Positions 14,030 through 26,558 of a stretch of 64,000 nt of DNA are shown here, in pieces (the first letter of the stretch is position 1; every line of letters starts with the position of its first letter). The stretch comes from Trichuris trichiura (lineage: Eukaryota > Nematoda > Enoplea > Trichinellida > Trichuridae), in contig JBAJFE010000004.1 of the NCBI GenBank assembly GCA_037903355.1, positions 4,448,001-4,512,000 of the forward strand. The letters are read 5' to 3'. The notes beneath the pieces are model-generated. The model had not been told where the DNA came from and did not search any database. It worked only from the letters and a program-made list of their open reading frames with translations. The position numbers and the translations under genes are program-made.

Positions 14030-16821
14030 TTCGCGTGTATATGTTTTCCCGACAGCCTAAACATGTTGCATTTGCCAGAAAAGTAAAAATAATCATTGCA
14101 TCGCGAAGGCGTATTGACGACCAGCCAAACAGAGAGCAGATTTTTCAATACGCAATTCGAAATGGCAAATATAACTTGCTATATTTACGTAATGCGTACC
14201 ATTTAGTGAAGGACGTTGATCCTTTCGCCTTTGATTGTGTTGTCTCCTGAACGTCGAAGAACGAAGCCTCAGTACGACGTAGAGCGGTTACACGCTAGGA
14301 GAAATAACCTCTTTCTGGTTGCCTGTCTGGTTTCGGTGAAGGACAGTCATACTGAACCGGTTTTGTTTTGCACTGGTTTGATAGCATTTTTGTGAACCGC
14401 CCACGCATAGCTCAGACACCTGTCCGGTATTTAGGACGTTCCTAATGATTCATCACTGTTGCTATCTGACTGCGACGCTCGTTTCGTGTATGCGCTCCCA
14501 AGATTTTGGTTTTTTGAATTTCTTCTGTCGTCAAGAATGCAGCAGGGGTGAACGACCGCTCGTTGGTATATTGTCAACGAGGAAAATGGGTAGAGCGGAA
14601 ATTGCTAAGAAAACCTGCACTATTGGACTATCCGCGTCAACCGAATTGACGGAACTTTTCAATTACCTGAAGATTTATGGACGAAATGCTACATGCAAAC
14701 ACTTCATCACAGTTTTTAAAAGCATATAACTTTAAAATTCATAGGCATATTCATATTGGCTATACGGACGACTATTGGCAAAAAGAGTGAAAAAAGAATG
14801 ATACAACTGCTTCGTGCAAGTAAAAGCATCCGGTATGAAGCTGTTTCTGTTAGACAGATGAAGCGAAAACGAGAAAGCCTGTTCTGTCTAAGCAGGTGAG
14901 CAAACAGAGTTGCAAAGGTACATTGCGACTTCCTACGCGGGGAACTTCAATTAAAAGCCAGCATTCATAGATCGTACAGGTGACTCAACAAGAAATCGGC
15001 TGGTCTCCGCAGTTTGGTTACAAAAGAAAACGCGAAATGCTCATTGGTTGAATGAGCATTGTAGAAATTGTTAAGGCGGCAAATGGCGGAGAATAAGTGG
15101 GCTTCATAGTTCAGTTATGCGAATGTTACGAGCAAAGGAAAGTGCTTCATACACGGCTTTCTGATTTCTAATCCTATTTAGACTCAAACTAGAAGTTTAA
15201 AATGCTTTCACGTAGGTTTATGCGAGAAAAAATTCAAATTTTCAAAATTTCTCCCATTTGAAGAGCTCAGGACGCGTAGTGGAAATTCTTTCCTATATGC
15301 GTTAGTGTTCGTAGTCATTGAAAGGTTGTTGCTATTAATAATATCCTGCGGTTTTGCTTATTCTGGGCATTTTAAACTATCGCGGTGAGTATGCAAACCA
15401 AAATAAAATGTCATCATTTGTTGCACAGCAGGAATATTGTTTTATTATAATTTGAAATATTCATCGTACCATCCCGCTCAGGTTCATGACACAGAGACGA
15501 CAATATTCTTACGCAAACGAAGTGCGGAAAGCAATTTTTTCGTTAGGCGCCCATTTCTCTGTTGGCTCACAAAAACTGGCCGTCATTTTACCTTTTGAGC
15601 TGCTTTGGAAGCCCGTAGCCTCCGTGTGCAATTCTTTGATATTGCTGTGTCATTGCCTTTCATTATACCCCAAAGGGGTATGGCAAGAACCAGAACGTTT
15701 TTATTTTCTTAGCGCAGCAATGGTCTACCCGGTTGTGCCAGCTCATGCTGTTAGACCAAGAGTAAAGCAACGTTTTCCAACGCTACGTAAGTTTGTTAAA
15801 GAAAGGAATCTTTCGCATTTGTATGTCCTTATTAGGAAACAACAAAAGACCTGATGTGGATCACCGGCTGAACAAACTTGCGGCGCTTTTTCTCTGCAGA
15901 AAGATTACGTAGCATTGATCAATCTTTTCTCACTTAACGTCGTCGAGTTCACTTCAACCCCCGCACTACTGGAAAGCAGTAGTTTAACCTACCAAATGTG
16001 GGCGCGTTTGAATATCCATCTAAAATTTCCATTCGTTGCACGCTCAAATTCATTGTTCATTCTGATGAGCTCAAGTGGTAGCTGGCTTTTTTTTAAAAAG
16101 GAAGTGTAAGGCTAACTCTTGAAAAGGCGACTTGAAAATCTGACTTCTGTTTGTTACTTATCCAAGTTGGCATTGCTTACTTAAAAAGTCTGCCGCATTT
16201 TTACGCCTGTGCCGGAAACTGAGCTTTAGATAAACATGTTTTTTTAAAAGTACTGATACTTTTGTAGTTGGAGCAAAAAGGAGTAACTTCTACTGATGAG
16301 GCGCAGCCTGCGGTGTCAGAGGCTTTTATGTTGAAACTAATGTTGACACGTGTTGTTTGACAGAGCCGGAGGCTCGAAAACGTTCTCTTTATGACTTTGC
16401 CATGTCAGTGCTTACTCACATGGGGTTTACCTTGTGCCGCGCTATTGTCCTCTTCCTAAGCAGTCGCTCTAAATGGCGCTGATGCAAGGAAGTATTGATG
16501 TTTTCATCAGGAGCGCGTAGTACTCGACAACTCATTCGATTCGTTGATTATAACGACTGCTGTGAGCTTTCCAGAACGAAATAATCTATGCAAGTAGGTG
16601 ATCAGGACATAGCAGCGACATGGAAAAGGACCAGACCAGTATACAAGTCAGCGTTGAAAGAAGGGTGATACCTGGTACTCAGCAAAGAAATTTATTCATT
16701 ATTAACACACTTGTTTATTTTCCAAATAAAGAGATCAACTTGAATGACTCATTGGTAAATAAGACCAGTGATTAAATATGGAAACTTTTCAGATGGTAAA
16801 AACAAGTACAGATTTTGCATT
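14030..16821. other. intergenic, nothing recognised
   Basis: The interval lies between the first claudin-like gene and hairpin element 2. An open frame of 122 codons at 15486-15854 (+) has no recognisable feature. No RNA gene or repeat array is visible. Confidence 0.35.
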
Positions 16822-17013
16822 ATCTCTAGTTCCTCAACATTGTTGTACGGAAAAGCTACCCGTTCAAAGATTTTTGTTGCGAAGCTTTCGGGCATCACCT
16901 GTCCCCGAAAGCTTCGCAATAAAAATCTTTGAACGGGTAGCTTTTCCGTACAATAATGTTGATACACGCAGCCGTTAAGAGAAACTATGTTTTCAAAGCA
17001 AATCTCTAGTTCC
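16822..17013 (+). mobile_element. hairpin element 2 (palindrome plus tail, 12-bp direct repeats)
   Basis: The inverted repeat at 16834-16962 has arms of about 59 bp with about two mismatches around a loop at 16893-16903. The 12-bp sequence ATCTCTAGTTCC lies at 16822-16833, directly against the left arm, and again at 17002-17013. Between the right arm and the second copy is an unmirrored 39-bp tail (16963-17001) containing AGCCGTTA and TGTTTTCA, like the tail of the 54.8-kb element. The palindrome centre contains AGCTTTCGG, as do the 51.4- and 54.8-kb elements. No coding capacity. Confidence 0.75.
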
Positions 17014-17955
17014 CGTACATAGTAGAGCGTCAGACATTGATTCTTGCAGATAGGGAGCTTCTTAACAAGAACATATACAGCACTGAAGTTGTTTTAACCT
17101 GATGACACTATGCCAACAGGATTCTATGAAATGCAACCGATAAGCAAATCATGAGAAAGAGAATAAAACAATTTCCACTTTGAAATGTAGCACTCCAGCT
17201 CATATGAACGCATCTGCTTTAGAAGAAAATTTGGCACCCCTTCACTGTATATACAAAATGTAAAAAATAATACGTAAGTGTCATTTGCCGTTACTTTCCG
17301 CTACAACATGGCGAAATGACTTTTGTGAATCAGCAAGTCAATTATACTAATATCTGCTTTCGTCAAGCAAATAAATTATGAACAAATCCGCGCACTCCGT
17401 AAGTCATTTCGATAATTTGAAAAATTAGCAGAACAGATAAACTTTTTACTAGGTCTTGTCTCTTAACCGCCCTACCTTTATTCTGTAACCTTATCGATCA
17501 TTTTGCTTTGCTGTTATCTACGTCAAGCAAAAATAGAATGCTTACATCTTTGCTTAGGGTTAAAGAAAGGGCAGAACAAGATAGCCGGCGTGCTTGCCAG
17601 AAAGGATCCTGCATTTCTCATACTGTAGATAAGCTAAGAGGCGATGTCCGTCTAACTTGCTCAGTTAAAGGGTTAGAAAATTAAAAATGGCGCTCTTTAA
17701 CCGGTTCTAAATCAAGTAGATATTCTTTAATGACCACTGCGCGTTTTGCTGGCTAAATGTTTTTTCCTTTTTGAATTTTACTATCTTGAGCACTTCCGGA
17801 ATAAAGAGGCAAAGTTATTAAAGCTAAAGGTAATCTTTTGGGATTGCGTTGTGACTGTTATCCGAAAATTGGGAAACTGGGCTTCGTAACATTCAGCAGC
17901 AAATTTTTATTCCAAAAAAATCAAACCTTTTAAAAGAAACTTGCCCAAAAACACT
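17014..17955. other. intergenic, nothing recognised
   Basis: No ORF, repeat or RNA gene that I can support lies between hairpin element 2 and the 3' end of the second claudin-like gene. Confidence 0.35.
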
Positions 17956-20079
17956 TCAATAGACGAAGTACTTAACATGCTCACTTTTGTCTCCCTTTTC
18001 GTAATCGGTCTTTGCATTAAGCGGATTGCGACTGCACGAAGAGATAAGCCAGCAGAGCATATGCAAGAACGACGATGCAAGAAAGAAGCAGAAACCGGCG
18101 AAGGCGAACCAGAACGAGTAGCCAAGATACGATTCGTGAATTATGTTCGGTTTAAAAAGCCATAAGGCATATATAACCCTCAAGGCGTTTTCGTAAAAAA
18201 CAAACAAACCACCAAACGTTGCAAAAGCCGCTGATGTGCTCATTAGTGTTCCCGCAGCGTGAATCCTGTCCGGCGACTTGATAGATGCTTTTGAGAAGAA
18301 AATATCCCATACGCCCATGATGATTGCAGCTCCCAACAGTAGCAGAGACGTTAGAGCTGTGGTGCAAGGATCGAAATGAAGAACGGCAGGGTAGAGTTTG
18401 TCTTCGTTGTTCACCGGGTTAGATACGCCGGGGAAGATTTTTTCGCCCTCTTTTCCTAGAACAACAAGTCTTAAGGCGGGAAGCCGTTTTGAGCAACATA
18501 AATGGTAAACATTAAAACACTCTCCTCTTGTTAACAGCGTAACCTATTGCAAGGGCCGACGGCACTGCAGACCGACTCCTGCTGCTTAATTTTTAAAAGA
18601 TGATGTTTTGATGCTTACGCGGAGCCCCGTTTTTCTCTCGCTGTTTGCTCAGGTAGACGTAGTGACCACAGCTTAAAAGACAGCGCGGGGAAATGAAATG
18701 AGATAGTATCAAAAGTGGACGCGTTTAAAAGGCTACTCATTTTTACTGGTTCAATGTTTTTATCAGTGCAGTATAGACAAGACATAGATATTTGAATACT
18801 TACATATTGATTAGCAGAAAGAGCGGATTGCGGGCTCTAGAAGGATTTGAAAATAATAAGTCTATCTTTGCCCAGGATTTCGAAGAAAAATAGGGCATAG
18901 ATAAATAGAAACAAAAAGGTGGATCTTGACGTCAAGTATTTGCCTGCAAACTCCTTTGCAGTACGCAAAATGAAGCGGCAACTTTTCTTACGGCCTTCAG
19001 TCTAGTTCATCGTGCATGAATGAGCTAATTTTCGTCGCTTCGCATGGCAACTGGGTTTAACGATAGAAATCAGGCTTTCCTGAAATACCTAAGGAAACCT
19101 GGATCTGTTCCAAGCTTCCAGAAGTTAAATAACCACAAGTTTTAGTTAACAAACGCCCCAGCTTTTATCAGTATGTAAAGCTGTCAGCGTTGCCAAAAAT
19201 GTTGCCAACTGTAGAGCGATTAGATTAGTCATTTATGGCCCATCCGGTTGCGCGCTTCAAGCTGATGCGGTATACAACCGCTTTACAGCTGCCTGCGCTC
19301 GGTGCGCATTATCCATTGGTGAGCAGCAGAAAATGCAAACAGAAGGAAATGCGAAAAAGTATGTGCAGTGGTTACCCATTACGCTTTTCAATTTCAGATA
19401 AAGCTGCAGGGCGACAAGCTGCAATGTCACACCTTATTATTCAAATATTACTAATTTCAAATCCGTCAGAAAAATTAGGCAGCTGAACACACATTCATGT
19501 AAACTTTGGAATGCGATGGAGTGATTTAATTATAAACAATCGATTCCCTTATACACAGTCAGAAAACTTCTTTAATCGAACAAAAGTTACTGTTTTTTCT
19601 AAAGGTTACGCTAGTCATTGCCTTCGTTCTTGCCTTGAACGATTAAACTGTCAGACCAATCAGAGATGACGGCGTAGCGCGATCTCTCAGCAATATTTTA
19701 AAGAAACAGAACTGCGGAAGAATCTTGCGAGCGCTGCACCACTCTTACTATGCCATAGTTGGCAATTCATTTAAAAATTCAAAATTCTCAAAAATCTGTT
19801 CCGTTTTTAAGATCTTCAAATATTTCGGCGTGCTCATGCGTTTCGAAGGAACGCGTTGGAGTACTTACCAGAAAGTTCTTGACCACGATCAACCAGGGTG
19901 ACCACCTGCCATAGGGGGGTTACCAGCGAAACTGCTATACTCAGTATGGCAATTGTGTCTAAGCAAAGGCAAGCAGCAATAAACCCTGACACCAACTTCT
20001 CTGCAGTTGTTTTTGCCATCACTGCCCCACTGCACGTTGCAAGCGAAGTACTCGATCTAATGCTGTCGAACAGCAGCAA
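17956..20079 (-). CDS. second claudin-like four-TM protein (two visible exons)
   Basis: Exon 1 runs from an ATG at 20079 (or the more typical one at 20019) to 19869 and encodes TM1 plus the TPLWQVV segment, matching TPAWQVV of the 13.4-kb gene. It ends at a G|GTAAGT donor. The next visible exon is 18455-17956, after a TTGTTGTTCTAG acceptor. It encodes TM2, TM3 and TM4, including GYSFWFAFAG, close to GYSFWLAVSG of the neighbour. Both junctions are phase 1, so the two exons join in frame to 216 residues from the second ATG. Joined this way the first loop lacks the GLW motif and the cysteine pair. Either a middle exon in the 1.4-kb intron was missed or this copy is divergent. Relationship to the claudin/Clc-like family is firm; the exact gene model is not. 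Confidence 0.7.
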
Positions 20080-22167
20080 TGAAAGGGTATGTCCAAATAC
20101 GAATCAGCGTTAAGCGCGACTCTGAATCTCATTATTTGCTTAATGGGAATGCCAGCGCGCGTATTGGTTATTTCGCGCATTATCTCAGTTGCCGTTAATG
20201 TACTGCCAATTTCTGAACAGCGCGCTGAAGCCCCATTTGCTCGAATTGCAAGATGACCGCAGAGAATAAATATTGAAGTTCTGACCTCAGATGCCGTCTC
20301 TGCTCAAGCGGCCATTGGGAATTCGCACCTATTTCAACAAAGTTCGGCCACACGCAGTGAAGCATGTCAGCTATTTGATGGTATGACTGAAATCGTCTCG
20401 AGCCAGGGCCAAATTTTGAATTGCGTAGAGGTACTCCGGACACTGAAAATAGCCTTTAAACAAACCTGTATCTTATGTAGAATGCTAGGACTTAATGTAC
20501 AAGTGCTTACTAAAAGTAAACTAAATTATTCCATGTATATTTGTCACCGTCTGCCGTACTAGTCACCATTATCCAACAACATCGATTACCCCGCCGTTGG
20601 TGACTCTTGAGCCTTTCTAGACTAACGAATTCATTTCCACGCTAAACTTTATGACAGCACCATAAGTAAATAGAAAAGAAAACGAAGTTGCCTAGCTGAC
20701 GAAAAAGGGCGGCTGCTAGCGACGACGCTCCTGTTTAATATCCTTAAGTAACGGTCAGTGCTTTTCAGATCGCTGCTACGCATGCGGCAGAAATTCACAA
20801 CTTTTTTTTACCCAGAAAACTGCCGCAATAGCCAAAGTGATTTAACATTTAAGATTTATTGGAGTGAGCTGTCGTAATCTTGAATTGCAGTCCTGGATTA
20901 TCGTAAAAAAGCTTATTCATCGTTTCCGGATTCATTTGCTCCGTGGCCACTTTGCAGTGAACTAAAGATTTTGCTCAAAACGTCGTTCAACAAAGCACGT
21001 ACAGATTTACGGCGTTATGCAAAACTGCGCATTCTTGCGCGAGCGCAGAGGTACTTATCCAGTTACTGCTCCACACAGGAAAGACGTACTCAGATCATTA
21101 CAGTTTGATAGTAATCAAGTTCGTGCTGAAAGGAAAGTGAATTGTAGGCAACACACAAAACTATTTTTATTATGCCCAGGCAGGTTAATTTTTCATCTAA
21201 CCTTATAGATGTGTGACGTTTTATCTCGCAGAATTATTCCGCATAGCTGAAATATGAGCACAGTCGCTATGGACAGGCAGAGCAAGTCTGCTGATACCTC
21301 AGCTGCTATCTCTGCTGTCTCCTGCAGTTGCTGATAGCACAAATCAATTCATTCGTTCAAACAGTGAGTGTACACGATGAAATAATAGCTTCGAAAAATA
21401 AAGAAATCCCGAACTTCGCAGCACTTCTCTGCACTTAACTTTGCTACTGCTCTTGCCTAAGACTTCCAGCACTACGACCACACAGGGAATAAGCGAATAA
21501 AATTCACGAGCTCACGACAAAACTTATCGCGTCTAACCCAGTACTTAGGAAATTGAGTTTTCAAAGAACGTTCCAAATTTTCACAACAAAGCAAAACGTC
21601 TGCGAGCTGCAATTGCAGCAAAACTGAACTCTTTGGATTAGCTATACTAATTACAAACAGAAATGCCAGAAGCTCAAATGCATTGCAAGTATTCGGCACT
21701 ACTGGCTCCTAAAAGGAAATGGGCAGTCTAAAAGTACAGCTATAAGTACGTTGAGACGCAGTTGAAATCAGCATGTAGTCCGCTCAGAATAGGGGAATTT
21801 TTAGAACCGTATTGTGTACAAGAGCGATGGGCTTTTGTGATCACTAACCCGGCAAAAACTACCGGTAGTATTTGTCAGAGAACCGCTGTCCTCGTTTTGA
21901 AACCGATTATATTTATACTCTTATTAATTTATTTTCAAAACACCGTATTGTTTCATTTTATTTTATTAGCCCTATCAGCCACAAACAAATGGGTGCCCGA
22001 GCGAACAGCGCATAAACGGTGCGCAAGTAATATCGTACCTGCGAATACATGACGTGAAAGCATCGACTACCGTATTTCTCACAGTTTGCTGGCTGTCAGT
22101 TGCTGGTGTGGCTTGCTAAGTTGAGTTCTTGATTCCTGACGCTTTCGCTAGTGTGATTGGCACTGAA
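20080..22167. other. intergenic, nothing recognised
   Basis: Only short unrelated open frames occur, among them a hydrophobic 96-codon one at 21762-22052 (+). I see no repeat or RNA gene. Confidence 0.35.
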
Positions 22168-25100
22168 GATGTCGGTCAACGAGGTAAATTAGTTGAGACA
22201 GTTGTTTTAAGTTGTTTGTTAATTTAAACCAGGTTATCCCAAGCATTTGCATCCCGTCACCCCCAGATGTTGTCATCGCCTTCCTTGGCACAGTGAGCGC
22301 CCTATATTGGGGACTTTAATTTTCCAGGTTCTCTGTTTTACGCACTTAGTTGGGCAGTAATCCTTTGACGTCGCTTCAGCGACGCAGGTTGGACAGCTGC
22401 CCCATAGTTTTCCATATTATGATCCCCTTCCTTCTTGCAGCGAGGCGCGTTGAGATTGCCGGCTGGCCGGCGAACAGCTATGGCTAAGGTGAGCACAGTA
22501 AAATGGGCTGTCAAAAGCGCATGCCCATTGTAATGGTAATGAACCCAGCACGATCGCCTCTGCTTACGGTTAGGGGACCGTGCATTTCAACGAGGTTCGC
22601 AGTGCTGCTTCCTCTGTCGAATAGTTTGCAGGAGAATGCGTTTCGCAGACATTTGCTGTTCCTCCTGTGGGGTCATAAGACTGAAAGTCGAAACACCAAA
22701 TAATCAAAATATGGAACGGTGGAAACACTAGACTCCAAACACCGAAAGTGATTTCGCCAAATGCTTAGCGACGATACCACGAATCACAGGCGCCAGTGCT
22801 AAACATCGATCCAACTTTTTTTGGCTACGATGAGTAGTGACGCTGCATTGAAATTCGTCTGGCTTCCAGCACTTCCTGCGCACCGCCGTATGTAAACAGG
22901 AAGCTTCCGTTCCGAACTTCCTGTGGAGCACGCCACTACTGCATCAAGAGATAATGGCTTTGATAAGCGAATTGCGACAGTCCTAAGCAGTGCATCGCCC
23001 CCTCAGAAAGCCCATCGCTCCTGGGTTCCCTTTATCGTTCTCTTGACTTCGATCTCTCCGAAAAACCGAAATCGCCCCTTTGGGTAGCATTGCCTTAGAC
23101 TGTGAAAACGTCGGACGCTTTTCATGTTTAAATTTTCAAAGTCGGCGTGGTTCTTTGAGTCATCAGCACATTTACGGCTTGTGCGAAAAAGCGAGCTCAG
23201 TTTTTCGAAAATGGCCGATTATTTTTCCAATCGTGAAAGCAGTCATTACGTGTTAAATTTTCCCTTGTGTAGCATTTCGTCGGGAAGACTAAGGTCACCG
23301 AGGAGGTGAACCGAACAGATACTACTGCGGGTCCTTGACTTATTGTGCATTTCCTTCTAAGAATTTCGTCTTAAGTCGATACGTCTAAGCAAAGCATCTA
23401 ATGCCGAACCGGATCGCGGAAGCGGCGTTTTGCTAGTGGTGGTTTTCCCGTTGGCTCCGTTGGCTGCACGTTGGTTCAATGTCGCCATTGATACACGTTT
23501 TGGTTTTGGCTTAGTCTAAGATGAATTTAAACTGCACGATATAAGGCTGATTTCAGCAAAGGCAAGTCGAACTGCCACTGGAGGTCATCGCCTCAAAATC
23601 GATATAACGAACAGTATCGAACCCATACTGAAACTAAGAAACACTTGAATGTGAAAGTCTCATGCGTCCTGTCTTAACATGATTAAACTCTTGATTAGCT
23701 TACAGTTGAAAGAAATCAAGTCGTGCAATCGTGCCTTAAAATACCGCAATTCTGTTCTGTGGTTAATAACATGTAATTCTGTATACAGCAACTACATTAA
23801 TGTAGATTTGCATACGACAGCTTATTGGTCTGTTCGACATACCCAACTGATACTCGCAGGAAGATAGTAACGCTATAGCAACAACCTGATGAAATTCTTT
23901 TCCTACTGACTGAATGATGGCTGAAAGAAGGTACTCTTGTGATGATCAACAGCGTACTAGGAATAGGCTGCGTTAGGAAGGCATCTAGTTTTGTTTCTAC
24001 ACTCTTCTGTCTTCCCGTGTACATTTCTTTAAAACTACTAGTAGCACTTCAATATGGTGGCCAGCTTTCACAAGTCTCTCACAGTAGCTGTCTCTTATAT
24101 GTACGTACACAGAAATAACAAAACATAAATTTTGAAACGAGCGTTTTCCTTTGACGGGCCCGTTGTTGGGTCAGAGAACCCCGGTATCTGTAATGCTGGC
24201 TGATGAAGCTTCATACTTTGTTGCGTCGCAATAGCCTGTCTTCTAACCGCTTATTATACGTTGGAGATTTCTGGACTCATCGCATCCCGAAGCCAAATGA
24301 TTGAGAAACGACCTCCTGCTTAGTAGGATAGGAAACTTTATGCCTCCGTAAGCAAAACTGACAAAATATGCTTGGAAACAGGGGAAAAACTTGTGGCTGC
24401 TGTTTAGCCGCTCCCAGTTTGCGCACTTTGGCAAACGTGAAAAAATTGCTTTTTTTGGTGTTATAAGAACTTATTTGCAGAGGGTGAAACCACCATCCGA
24501 TCACGTTAACATGTTTGCCCGCCGGAATGGTTTCGCCTGCTTGTACAATGTTCAATTCGACCAGGTATTTAATTGTAACGCTTTTTGCGTAGCTACGTTG
24601 TATTCAATTTTTTCTAGCAACGCCTTCGATTTAGCGCCTCCCTGAAAGTGGGCGATCGCAGTTTCTCGGCAGTTGGCAAAAGTAAAAGGACAGCAAAGCA
24701 GGAGGTCGCTTTGTCCTTTCTGCGATTTTTGTGCTCCAGTGGTGTACAAGCAAACTGGGGTCTTCCAGAAGACGCTGCGGAATGCGAGGCCTATCTGTAA
24801 GTCAACAATTTAATGGCACCGCCGATTAATACTTTCCGAAAGCGTACATTTTCATTTGTCACGGAAATCCCTTCACCTTTTTTCTAATGCTCCGAAAATT
24901 TTTTTTGTCAAGGTTCGGAGTTGGCACAGGCATATGAATGATTCCATTTTAACCATCGCACTTTTTTCGTTGTCAGAGCGCTTCATTAACTTCTTATTTC
25001 TTCATTTCAATTTTCCTGTGTTCTTCTTAGTTTGCTTTGTTTTAAACTTGTTCGATTCTATCGTTTATTGTACAGTTTCTGATTTTCATATTCTGCTTCA

Positions 25101-25518
25101 AAGTCGGCATTGGGTGAGCTAACATTTTATGTTTTAAGAAATCGGATGGCAGAGGCCTTGGAGTCGCATTCCTCAGACGGAGCTGGTAATCTTACCTGCC
25201 GTTGGCTTTTCTGGCTGACGCGTATTGAATTTTGCAGGTGCTAGTAGTAGATCAAATGTGGAAAGTTCGATGGCTGAGGCCCCTCGAGTGGGGCATGTTA
25301 TGGAATTGAAGAGGCTCTGCCACATGAGGAGAGTGAGGTGTCAGCTCACGTGCTCGGAAGAAGGAAGTGGCAGATTTGTGGCGGTTGTCAAGTTGGGTTC
25401 TGGTCAAAAATTCAGCGCTACCGGCAATTCGGGAAGAAAGGCAAAAGCGGCTGTGTCTTTCCTCGCGCTGAATTCTATGCGAGGGACTGCAGTAACCAAC
25501 GAAACTTCCCTACTGTAA
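22168..25518 (+). CDS. double-stranded RNA-binding protein, two dsRBDs
   Basis: Four 3' exons are well supported: 24481-24564, 24618-24796, 25139-25185 and 25238-25518, all with matching phases. The second follows a TTTTTTCTAG acceptor and ends at GTAAGT. Exons 24481 and 24618 together form dsRBD 1: helix with VNMFARRNG, strand RLRFSASLKVG, then GKSKRTAKQEVALSFL, the basic KRxAK start of helix 2. Exon 25238 carries dsRBD 2: ELKRLC, FVAVVKLG, then NSGRKAKAAVSFLAL. The protein stops shortly after. Upstream exons are tentative but all phase 0: 22168-22182 (ATG), 22441-22488 and 23273-23305, which would give about 228 residues. Two dsRBDs and no enzyme domain recall RDE-4/R2D2/TRBP-type cofactors of small-RNA pathways, but a staufen- or other dsRBD-family origin is possible. 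Confidence 0.7.
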
Positions 25519-25552
25519 TGTGTAGTCCCTGTATTTATTGTACTGTAGTTTA

Positions 25553-25558
25553 AATAAA
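25553..25558 (+). promoter_or_regulatory. polyadenylation signal AATAAA
   Basis: A canonical AATAAA stands 35 nt after the stop codon of the dsRNA-binding protein gene, as expected for its 3' end. Confidence 0.6.
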
Positions 25559-26135
25559 GAAAATATAACTGTTTATGTTGGTGTTCCTATATTTTATCTT
25601 CGTTCCCTGCACGCGTAGGAAGCTGTTTATGAGATTAGAAGAAAGATGTGAAGTTTTCCGGAAGTAATTGCCAGTTGAACATCGTTAGTTCATTGAGGCA
25701 TTGTGTAAATAACTGCTCATTGTAGTTGTTGCTCACTGTGAGTTCGCGAACAGTATCCGTAGACTAAGCCTGTACGGAAAATCAAGCCAGCTGACACATT
25801 AAAAGTGCCAAGACTCGATTGCTCAGTTTTCAATGGCGAAATCTAGATAGTACATTAAACCTGACAAGTTCATTTGCCCGCCATGGCGTACCGTCACTGT
25901 AATTAACCTGGACCATCGATCGCCATAACGCTGTAGCATCGTGCGAAGTCTCATAGGTGGCAAAAAATGTAAGTCTGAGTGAACATTTTAAAAGCTTATT
26001 AGATCAGTCAATGGCAGCGTTTATTGACCATCACTGTCAAACATTCTAACCCTAAAAAGTAATGAAATAGTTATTGTACTTTTCGATATGTGAAGGTGTG
26101 AAAGTCATGCGAGATTTGTGCGGAAACACGAAAGT

Positions 26136-26555
26136 TCATTTCTTTGCTCTTTTGATTGGAATTTTGTGATCGACTGAGTGCAGTCTACCGACCTTCGCAG
26201 CTTCAGTAGTAAGCAAACCATTCGGCGACAAGTTCTACTTGAAACTTTCTGGGTTGACGCCTTTAGGTAGCCAATAAGGGCGAGTGAATTCACGCTTGAC
26301 GTAACCATGGTCATCCTTGTTTTCCTCATGCTTCCCATGGATCATTAGTCCATCATCCTTTGTTGTTATTTCCAACTCGTCCGGCTTGAAGTGTGTGACG
26401 TCCAACGTATCTTGAAACTTCTTATCATCATTGATCACTGACGAAACTCCGGTGCTGGCGGAAGTCGTAGCTGTCGGTTGCGCAGAGGTCGGTGACGAGA
26501 ATAGTGCATGGTCGATGTCTTCGACCTGACGAGCAGTGGGCCATAGATCGTCGGA
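26136..26555 (-). pseudogene. small heat-shock protein (alpha-crystallin family), disrupted copy
   Basis: The minus strand encodes an sHSP: an N-terminal LWPTARQVEDIDHALF segment, then an alpha-crystallin domain beginning VINDDKKFQ and containing LDVTHFKPDELEI, HGKHEE and REFTRPYWLPKGVNPESF, and a C-terminal IPI motif (HKIPIKRAKK). Two features break it. A TAG at 26235-26237 interrupts the reading right after NPESFK; the same frame then continues NLSPNGLLTTEAAK for 32 more codons to a TGA at 26136-26138. At the 5' end a TAA at 26556-26558 precedes the homology, with no in-frame ATG and no splice acceptor before the conserved segment. Length without the TAG would be about 139 codons, normal for the family. 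Usual sHSPs act as ATP-independent chaperones. Most likely a pseudogene; a sequencing error or stop readthrough is possible. Confidence 0.8.
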
Positions 26556-26558
26556 TTA

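Noticed and set aside
18807..18839. 33-nt candidate micro-exon in the second claudin-like gene
   Set aside because: Splice sites look good, but in the phase set by the flanking exons it contains a TAA.
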